Source: JBEKYH01 sp049511115 (GTDB taxonomy: Bacteria > Planctomycetota > Phycisphaerae > Tepidisphaerales > Tepidisphaeraceae). Taken from it: a DNA stretch of 5,788 bases. The position numbers were made by a program, and so were the translations under genes. The notes under the pieces were generated by a model. The model searched no databases and was not told the DNA's origin. It was given only the letters and a program-made list of their open reading frames with translations. The stretch is from the NCBI GenBank assembly GCA_049511115.1, contig JBEKYH010000343.1, positions 1-5,788 of the forward strand, given 5' to 3'. Each line of letters opens with the position of its first letter. Positions within the stretch are counted from its first letter, which is position 1. Below are positions 1-5,214 of this stretch, piece after piece.

Positions 1-855
1 CAGCTTTGGAAATTGCATGCCGGTCGCGGCAATCTTGCCTTCCGCAATCAGCTTGACGACATCGTCAGCGCCGTCGAATCCGAATACTTTAATGGTATCC
101 GCCTTTCCCGCCGCCAGCAGCGCCTGATACGCGCCCATGGCCATCGCATCATTTCCGCAGAATACCGCGTTGATGTCGGGATGCGCTTGGAGGATTGGCT
201 CCAGCACCTCCAGCGCTTTGGCCCGGTCGAAGTCCGCGCTCTGCTGGGCAACCATTTTCAGTCCGGGATATCGGTCAACAACGCTATGGAAACCCTTGGA
301 ACGGTTCCAGGTGTTGTTGTCGCCGACAATTCCCAGCAACTCGACGTACGTTCCCTGCTCTCCAATCTGCTTCACAAAATATTGGCCGAGGGCGACGCAG
401 CCGGAATAATTGTCTGAAAGAATTTGCGAGGTTGCCGCATCGGTGGCGTCGATCTCGCGGTCAATGCAGAATACCGGAACGCCGGCGGCTTTTGCCTTCC
501 GCACATTGGCAATCGAACCTTGGGCGTCGGTCGGGTTGAGAAGAATGACCTTGTATCCCGATGCCAGCGTGTTTTCGAAGTTGGTAGTCTCCTTGGCTGG
601 ATCATTCTGTGAGTCGAAAACGGTCGCGTCATAGCCAAGCTCATTCGCTCGGTCGCGGGCAGTGTTGGCTAGGACGACGAACCACGGATTGTTTAAGGTC
701 GAAATGATAATAGCGACCTTCGGCGGTCCCCCGTCCGCCGAGGTCGCTTTAGTCGTGCTGCCGGCCGCATCGTCCTTGGGTTTGCACCCGGTCAGCAGCA
801 TGCAGACCATTAGAGCCAGCACTCCATAGTTCAGTCGCCGGTGAAAAGCTGTCAT
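1..855 (-). CDS. RbsB-type sugar ABC transporter substrate-binding lipoprotein (3' end cut by window)
   Basis: The first 285 residues are present. The protein binds a sugar outside the membrane and delivers it to an ABC permease. The N-terminus has a short basic stretch, a hydrophobic core and a lipobox LLTGC ending at Cys24, so it should be a lipid-anchored protein. The body matches the periplasmic binding protein 4 family and aligns with E. coli RbsB almost throughout (STLNNPWF, DSQNDPAKE, LNPTDA, ADFDRAKALE). By recalled RbsB numbering, the ribose-contacting residues are kept: Asn56, Phe59, Asp132, Arg133, Arg185, Phe209, Asn235, Asp261 and Gln281. Only Phe15 of RbsB is changed, to Trp58. 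This suggests a pentose-like ligand. About 30-35 C-terminal residues should lie beyond the left edge. The start is supported by GAGGA four bases upstream (860-864, minus strand). It lies 138 bp downstream of the regulator gene on the same strand. Family call is firm; the ligand is inferred. Confidence 0.93.
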   Translation of the reverse strand, partial: MTAFHRRLNYGVLALMVCMLLTGCKPKDDAAGSTTKATSADGGPPKVAIIISTLNNPWFVVLANTARDRANELGYDATVFDSQNDPAKETTNFENTLASGYKVILLNPTDAQGSIANVRKAKAAGVPVFCIDREIDATDAATSQILSDNYSGCVALGQYFVKQIGEQGTYVELLGIVGDNNTWNRSKGFHSVVDRYPGLKMVAQQSADFDRAKALEVLEPILQAHPDINAVFCGNDAMAMGAYQALLAAGKADTIKVFGFDGADDVVKLIAEGKIAATGMQFPKL

Positions 856-859
856 GGAT

Positions 860-864
860 TCCTC
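860..864 (-). promoter_or_regulatory. Ribosome binding site of the sugar-binding lipoprotein gene
   Basis: GAGGA reads on the minus strand four bases before the ATG at 855-853. It supports this start and a lipoprotein signal beginning MTAFHRRL. Confidence 0.7.
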
Positions 865-939
865 GCTCGCGCGATAACGCCTGGATAGCCATGAACTACG
901 TTGGCCTTTATTTCCGGGACATCTACCTGTATTTTCAGA

Positions 940-984
940 GACACTGCCTGTTAAATAAGATGCCCACTGCTCGTGCTCAGTGTC
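940..984. repeat. Inverted repeat GACACTG / CAGTGTC with 31-bp spacing
   Basis: GACACTG (940-946) and CAGTGTC (978-984) are perfect 7-bp inverted copies. A further CACTG at 965-969 forms a tighter 5-bp inverted pair with CAGTG at 978-982, with an 8-bp loop. The right arm overlaps the TTGACA at 981-986. This could be an operator for the binding-protein gene. It lacks a T-run and a GC-rich stem, so it does not look like a terminator. Arms this short could also arise by chance. Confidence 0.35.
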
Positions 985-993
985 AATCAGCCG

Positions 994-1845
994 TTATTGA
1001 ATTTGATGTTCTTGTCGATATGCCCGCGGAGAACAGCCAAACGATTTGCGAAACGCATCGTTGAACCGGCTGACCGAACCAAACCCGGACTCCATTGCAA
1101 TACCCAATATCTTGCCCCCGGACGTCGCGAGTAACCGCTGGGCGTGCGACAGGCGATGCTGAGTGAGGTATTCCGTAAGGGTGATTGTAAATACTTTTTT
1201 GAATAGATTCATTGCGTAATTTGGGTGCAGCCGAACCGCCTTTCCCACCTCGGCCGCGGAAAGCGGTCGTTGATAATTCTTGGCTAGAAAACAGGCGATT
1301 TCCTCCGCCTTGCTGAGCGCGGGGGATTCCATCGACGGCGTCTTCGATCGCCATGGAGCGCGTCCCACCGGCAGCGCCATGGCTAGGCGGAGAAGGCGGG
1401 CCTCGATTTCCAGCAGCACCACACGCCGCTTTGCCTGCGTCGTCCGGGCCAGATCGCGCTGCCAGCGCCCGAATGTTTCCACGTCTCGCCTCGATTCGTT
1501 CGATCGCATCTCACATACCACGCGTCCATGCAGAATGGGTTCAACGAGGCGGGCTGGAAGATTCCATTGCAAAAACCAGGCGAGAGGGACGGTGGCGACG
1601 TAATAATTGGTTTCGTCGCCGACATTGATGATTTGGTGTGGAATCGCGGCCCAAAACAGACTCATGCGTCCCGCCTCGACCGTGACTTTGGCGCCGCCCA
1701 GAAAATAGGTGATCGAGCCGCGCTCAAGCAGATTCATCTCTATCTCGTTATGCCGGTCCGGCCGGGGCATCAAGGTGGGAGTCCACCGCTCGACCGTCAG
1801 GCCGTAAGGGGCGAAATCAGGACGTGAAGGATCGAAGCGTGCCAT
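994..1845 (-). CDS. AraC-family transcriptional regulator, MelR-like
   Basis: This 283-residue regulator is predicted to bind DNA and respond to a sugar ligand. Residues about 15-100 form a cupin-type sensing domain. The block HNEIEMNLLERGSITYFL and the block SLFWAAIPHQI closely resemble E. coli MelR, the melibiose operon activator. The C-terminal AraC DNA-binding domain has two helix-turn-helix units, at about 195-217 (LSAAEVGKAVRLHPNYAMNL) and 243-267 (ILGIAMESGFGSVSRFNDAF), followed by the usual GCSPRAYR ending. An open frame extends upstream to an ATG at 1920, but the extra 25 residues are Cys-rich, unlike the family, and would run through the operator-like repeats. I therefore chose the ATG at 1845, although no strong ribosome site precedes it. 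It is divergent from the catabolic operon and upstream of the binding-protein gene, which fits local control of both. Family is certain; the MelR-like subgroup is likely; the ligand is unknown. Confidence 0.92.
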   Translation of the reverse strand: MARFDPSRPDFAPYGLTVERWTPTLMPRPDRHNEIEMNLLERGSITYFLGGAKVTVEAGRMSLFWAAIPHQIINVGDETNYYVATVPLAWFLQWNLPARLVEPILHGRVVCEMRSNESRRDVETFGRWQRDLARTTQAKRRVVLLEIEARLLRLAMALPVGRAPWRSKTPSMESPALSKAEEIACFLAKNYQRPLSAAEVGKAVRLHPNYAMNLFKKVFTITLTEYLTQHRLSHAQRLLATSGGKILGIAMESGFGSVSRFNDAFRKSFGCSPRAYRQEHQIQ

Positions 1846-1889
1846 TGAACTTAGTTTACAGGAAGTATTGAACGCAAAACAGGTAGAGT

Positions 1890-1920
1890 TATCGCAAATA
1901 CAGATCAGACTATCGCACAT
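1890..1920 (+). repeat. Tandem 10-bp direct repeats in 21-bp register (likely AraC-type operator)
   Basis: TATCGCAAAT (1890-1899) and TATCGCACAT (1911-1920) match at 9 of 10 positions. They start exactly 21 bp apart, two turns of the helix, which is the usual spacing for half-sites of AraC-family proteins. A third, looser copy, ACGCAAAAC, lies at 1872-1880, with its CGC core 20 bp before that of the first full copy. The position between the regulator gene and the operon it probably controls supports an operator role. Confidence 0.6.
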
Positions 1921-1921
1921 C

Positions 1922-1925
1922 GGAG
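1922..1925 (+). promoter_or_regulatory. Ribosome binding site of the isomerase gene
   Basis: GGAG lies seven bases before the ATG at 1933 and decides that start. The AGGA directly abutting the ATG is too close to act as the main site. Confidence 0.6.
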
Positions 1926-1932
1926 TTCAGGA

Positions 1933-3369
1933 ATGTCCAATCCAACCGCCGTGATCACTCTGGCTGTAATTATCGGGAACCGCGACTTCTTTCCCGATGT
2001 TCTCGTGGCCGAAGCCCGCAAAGACATTGAGGCACTCCTTGATTCCAGTGGCATTCAGACGGTCATGCTCACCCCAGAGCAATCCAAACTTGGCGGCGTC
2101 GAGACTCACGCCGACGCCCGCAAATGCGCCGAGCTTTTCCGGCAGAACCGCGACAAGATTGATGGCGTCCTGGTTGTTCTTCCCAATTTCGGCGATGAAA
2201 AAGGAGTAGCTGACACACTCAAGCTGTCGGGCCTCAACGTTCCGGTTCTAGTGCAGGGTTATCCTGACGATCTCAACGCCCTAGGGGTGGCACGGCGGCG
2301 CGATGCGTTTTGCGGCAAGATTTCCGTCTGTAATAATCTCAAACAGGCGAATATTCCGTTCACGCTTACCACTCGCCACGTCGTGCATCCCACAGATGCG
2401 ACGTTCAAAACCGACCTGTCTCGATTCATTTCCATTTGTCGCGTGGTCCGCGGGCTTCGCGGCGCAAGATTCGGCGCCATCGGGGCGCGTCCCGGCGCGT
2501 TCAATACTGTGCGATACAGCGAGAAAATTCTTGAGCGCTACGGCATCAGCGTAACCACGGTGGATCTTTCTGAAATCCTCGGCAACGCCGGAAAACTTGC
2601 CGCCACCGATCTCCGGGTGAAATCCAAGCTGGATGAAATCAATGCCTATGCTCCATCGCGCGGCGTCCCGCCGGACAAATTACTTCAGATGTCACGCCTT
2701 GGAGTTGTTCTGGACGAGTTTATCGCTGCCAACGCACTTGACTCCACTGCGATCCAATGTTGGTCGAGCCTCCAGCAGAATTGGGGCTGCAACGCCTGCA
2801 CCTGCATGAGCATGATGTCCCAGAAACTCATGCCAAGCGCCTGTGAAACAGACATCACCGGCGCGCTTTCCATGTATGCGTTATCCCTGGCTTCGCAACG
2901 TCCCTCCGCCCTGGTTGACTGGAACAATAACTACGGCAACGACGACGACAAATGCGTTCTCTTTCACTGTGGCAACTGGCCCAAGGATTTCGCCCCCGAT
3001 ACCCGCATCGCCAATGCTCCCATCCTCGGCTCGACCTTGGGCGTGGAGAACACCTATGGCGCCATGGAAGGCCGTAACGCCGCGGGCCCCCTAACGTATG
3101 CCCGCCTCACCACTGACGATACCGCCGGGGTCATCCGCGGCTATGTCGGCCAGGGCCAAACAACGGACGACAAGCTACACACCTTCGGCCAGCGCGCCGT
3201 CGCCCATATCCCCGGACTGCAAAATCTTTTGCGATATGTCTGCCTCAATGGCTACGAACACCACGTCGCCGTCAATGCATCCCATATCGCCGAAATCATT
3301 GCCGAAGCATGTGGCACATACCTCGGCTGGTCCATGTTCCATTTTGGAAAAGGCAATGAACCTGTCTGA
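1933..3369 (+). CDS. L-fucose/L-arabinose isomerase-like aldose-ketose isomerase
   Basis: The 478-residue cytoplasmic protein belongs to the FucI-related isomerase group (COG2407-like), nearer AraA in length (about 500) than FucI (about 590). It should convert an aldose to its ketose using a divalent metal. The N-terminal Rossmann-like half carries IIGNRDFFPD (13-22), VVLPNFGDE (81-89) and RRDAFCGKISVCNNL (122-136). The middle has RPGAFNTVRYSEK (186-198). Probable metal ligands, by analogy with FucI Glu337, Asp361 and His528, are Glu305 in ACETD, Asp329 in LVDWNN, and His443 or His444 in YEHHVAV. Cysteines cluster at 276, 286, 289, 291, 304, 341 and 346, which is notable. It is the first gene of the operon and its last 14 bp overlap the transketolase gene. 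The true sugar is unknown; L-fucose itself is unlikely because no fuculose aldolase follows, while a transketolase does. Fold is confident; substrate is open. Confidence 0.88.
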   Translation: MSNPTAVITLAVIIGNRDFFPDVLVAEARKDIEALLDSSGIQTVMLTPEQSKLGGVETHADARKCAELFRQNRDKIDGVLVVLPNFGDEKGVADTLKLSGLNVPVLVQGYPDDLNALGVARRRDAFCGKISVCNNLKQANIPFTLTTRHVVHPTDATFKTDLSRFISICRVVRGLRGARFGAIGARPGAFNTVRYSEKILERYGISVTTVDLSEILGNAGKLAATDLRVKSKLDEINAYAPSRGVPPDKLLQMSRLGVVLDEFIAANALDSTAIQCWSSLQQNWGCNACTCMSMMSQKLMPSACETDITGALSMYALSLASQRPSALVDWNNNYGNDDDKCVLFHCGNWPKDFAPDTRIANAPILGSTLGVENTYGAMEGRNAAGPLTYARLTTDDTAGVIRGYVGQGQTTDDKLHTFGQRAVAHIPGLQNLLRYVCLNGYEHHVAVNASHIAEIIAEACGTYLGWSMFHFGKGNEPV

Positions 3370-4207
3370 TCACGATCTGGCTCTTAAATCAGTCGCTTAC
3401 CGGCGAAGTATGCTTCGTTGGATTAAGCATGCCGGCGCCGGCCACACCGGCGGAGGGTTGTCATGCATCGACATCCTTAACGTCCTGTACAATCGCATTC
3501 TCCGTGTTTCTCCGGAGACTCTCGCCGACCCAGGCCGTGATCGCTATATTCAATCCAAAGGCCACTGCGTTGAAGCGCTCTATGTCGTCTTGGCCGATCG
3601 CGGCTTTTTCCCGGAAGAGAAACTCCAGACTCTTTGCCAGTACGATTCGCCTTTTGTCGGACATCCCACCCGCGCGGTTCCCGGCATTGAACACAATACG
3701 GGTGCATTGGGACACGGCCTGTCCGTTTCCGTTGGCGCCGCCATCGCCGGCAAGAAAGACCGCCGCGACTTCCGCGTCTACGTTCTGATGGGAGACGGCG
3801 AACTAGCCGAAGGCTCCAATTGGGAAGCCGCGATGGCCGCGGCCCACTATTCGCTCGACAATCTCATCGCTATTGTCGATCACAATACGCTTCAGATTTC
3901 AGGCCGTACCCGCGATGTGTGCAGCAACGAGCCGCTCGATGAAAAGTTCCGAGCATTTGGATGGCACGTCCAGTCCGTCGATGGCCACAACTTCAACGAG
4001 TTAACCGCCGCATTTGCCCCATCCGACCAGATACGCAAGCCTCGGGTGGTCATCGCCAACACGGTCAAAGGAAAGGGAATCAATTTCATGCAGGATGTGG
4101 CGAAGTGGCACCACGGTGTGCCCGACGCGGCCGAGTACGCCGCCGCAATGCGTGACCTCGATGACGCCATGGTCCACTTGGCTCGGACGATCGGAGCGGC
4201 AAAATGA
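3356..4207 (+). CDS. Transketolase, N-terminal (TPP-binding) subunit
   Basis: This 283-residue protein matches the first third to half of transketolase, which in some bacteria is encoded as a separate subunit. It binds the thiamine diphosphate pyrophosphate with a metal ion. Visible signatures are AGHTGG with His30, SKGH with His70, GHP with His103, GALGHG with His120, and the TPP motif from GDG at 146-148 to Asn177. His253 in WHHG sits where transketolases have another active-site histidine. The frame is open further upstream to 3098, but that part is only the isomerase gene read in another frame. Homology begins just after the ATG at 3356, which is preceded by GGAAAAGG (3346-3353). The start lies 14 bp inside the isomerase gene, and the stop overlaps the next start as ATGA. 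It needs the following subunit for activity. Likely role: two-carbon transfer from a ketose phosphate. Ordinary pentose-phosphate transketolase is less likely given the operon. Confidence 0.93.
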   Translation: MNLSDHDLALKSVAYRRSMLRWIKHAGAGHTGGGLSCIDILNVLYNRILRVSPETLADPGRDRYIQSKGHCVEALYVVLADRGFFPEEKLQTLCQYDSPFVGHPTRAVPGIEHNTGALGHGLSVSVGAAIAGKKDRRDFRVYVLMGDGELAEGSNWEAAMAAAHYSLDNLIAIVDHNTLQISGRTRDVCSNEPLDEKFRAFGWHVQSVDGHNFNELTAAFAPSDQIRKPRVVIANTVKGKGINFMQDVAKWHHGVPDAAEYAAAMRDLDDAMVHLARTIGAAK

Positions 4208-5214
4208 GTGCTCCAGCTCCGTCGATGTACTCTAGGCCGGCCACGGCAATGGCGGAAAAGCTCGGCCTCAAAATGGGCCGAGCAAACCTGGAAGAATTCG
4301 CTGAAACGCTTCTATCGATGGCACGGGCAAACCGAAACATTCTCGCCGTTACCAGCGATTCTCGCGGATCGGGAAAACTTGGGCCCTTTGCCCAGGCCCT
4401 CCCCGACCAGATCGTCGAGCTCGGCATCGCCGAGCAAAACCTGGTCGGCGTGGCCGCCGGCCTCGCGTCAGCGGGCAAAACTGTCTATGCGGTCTCGCCC
4501 GCCTGTTTCCTGACCGCCCGCGCGCTGGAGCAGATTAAGAACGATGTCGCTTATTCGGACCACCCGGTCAAACTCATCGGCATTTCCGCCGGCGTGAGCT
4601 ACGGTGCGCTGGGATCGACGCATCATTCTCTGCACGACTTCGCCGCTCTACGCGCCATCAACAACATAGATATCGTCGCTCCCGCCGATAACTTCGAAAC
4701 GCGTAAAATCATTCGCCAGTCCGTTGATCTCCGAATCCCCACATATATCCGTTTCGGAAAAGCCCCGCTCTATGAACTCAACGCGGCCACTACCACGTTT
4801 GAACTGGGCAAGTCGATCACCCTCCATCACGGCACGGACATCGCCTTCATTGCCACTGGGGAAACTGTTATCCATGCCCTCCTCGCCGCCGGGGCGTTAG
4901 CTGAATCAAGCGCCTCCTCGCGCGTCATCTCCATGCACACTGTGAAACCGCTGGATACACAAGCGATACTTAAGGCCGGTCGCGAATGCCGCGCGATGCT
5001 CACCGTCGAAGAGCACAGCACATTTGGCGGCCTTGGCGAAGCCTGCGCAGCGGTCCTCATGCAAGCCGGCATCTCTATTCCCTTCCAAATCGTGGCATTC
5101 CCCGACGAGCATACTGTGACTGGCAGCCAGGCCGACATCTTCCGGCACTATGGAATCTCCATGGAGGGTCTGGCCCAGCGAGCGCAAACGCTCTTGCGAA
5201 TGGATTCTCGATGA
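4204..5214 (+). CDS. Transketolase, C-terminal (pyrimidine-binding) subunit
   Basis: The 336-residue partner subunit carries the transketolase pyrimidine-binding domain (about 26-190) and the C-terminal transketolase domain (about 205-325). Glu77 in GIAEQN is the expected catalytic glutamate that activates the thiamine cofactor. SDSRGSGKL (51-59), the histidine-rich GSTHHSLHD (137-145), and HTVKPLD (245-251) followed by EEHSTFGGLGE (269-279) are typical of split transketolases and related DXS/PDH-E1-type enzymes. The start uses an ATGA overlap with the preceding gene and a GGAG seven bases upstream (4193-4196). About 25 residues precede the conserved domain, and Met16 or Met24 are possible alternative starts. 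Together the two subunits total about 619 residues, a little shorter than a one-chain transketolase (about 660). The same arrangement is known for apulose-4-phosphate transketolase AptAB and sulfoquinovose-pathway SqwGH. Substrate not provable here. Confidence 0.93.
   Translation: MSAPAPSMYSRPATAMAEKLGLKMGRANLEEFAETLLSMARANRNILAVTSDSRGSGKLGPFAQALPDQIVELGIAEQNLVGVAAGLASAGKTVYAVSPACFLTARALEQIKNDVAYSDHPVKLIGISAGVSYGALGSTHHSLHDFAALRAINNIDIVAPADNFETRKIIRQSVDLRIPTYIRFGKAPLYELNAATTTFELGKSITLHHGTDIAFIATGETVIHALLAAGALAESSASSRVISMHTVKPLDTQAILKAGRECRAMLTVEEHSTFGGLGEACAAVLMQAGISIPFQIVAFPDEHTVTGSQADIFRHYGISMEGLAQRAQTLLRMDSR

Larger units (their letters stand above)
856..993 (-). promoter_or_regulatory. 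Intergenic leader between regulator and binding-protein gene; possible own promoter
   Basis: This 138-bp gap follows the regulator stop codon. A perfect TTGACA (-35 consensus) reads on the minus strand at 986-981. The best -10 candidates are poor: CATCTT after 18 bp (962-957), or TCTTAT after 20 bp (960-955), which is too far for a standard sigma-70 promoter. Inverted CACTG/CAGTG motifs surround the -35 element, and a GTTATCGC element matching the divergent-region repeats lies at 878-871. I see no convincing terminator, so read-through from the regulator gene is also possible. The gap contains no gene. Confidence 0.35.
1846..1932. promoter_or_regulatory. Divergent control region between regulator and catabolic operon
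   Basis: These 87 bp separate the chosen regulator start from the isomerase start and must hold the operon promoter and, probably, the regulator promoter. Tandem AraC-type direct repeats lie at 1890-1899 and 1911-1920, with a weaker third copy near 1871-1880. I found no good sigma-70 -35/-10 pair for the operon, as expected of a promoter that depends on an activator. The repeat nearest the operon ends 12 bp before its start codon, so the transcription start and the exact geometry are unclear. Confidence 0.65.

Noticed and set aside
13..644. Several open frames on the plus strand across the left end
   Set aside because: They are antisense to a clear RbsB-type gene whose frame is open and conserved over the whole stretch.
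940..984. Rho-independent terminator after the regulator gene
   Set aside because: The arms are only 5-7 bp, the loop of the longer pair is 31 bp and no T-run follows.
1280..1827. Plus-strand open frames opposite the regulator
   Set aside because: They lack recognisable domains and lie entirely over a well-conserved AraC-family gene.
1846..1920. Longer regulator reading from an ATG at 1920
   Set aside because: The added 25 residues are Cys-rich, do not resemble the family N-terminus, have no ribosome site and would be encoded by the operator-like repeats.
1846..1932. A standard sigma-70 promoter for the operon
   Set aside because: TTGAAC at 1868-1873 looks like a -35 element, but no acceptable -10 hexamer lies 16-18 bp downstream.
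3098..3355. Upstream extension of the transketolase N-terminal subunit
   Set aside because: The region is the isomerase gene read in another frame; transketolase similarity starts only after the ATG at 3356.
3356..5214. DXP synthase or pyruvate dehydrogenase E1 instead of transketolase
   Set aside because: AGHTGG, SKGH and GALGHG in the first subunit are transketolase signatures, and the neighbours are sugar genes; no lipoyl enzyme or isoprenoid gene is nearby.
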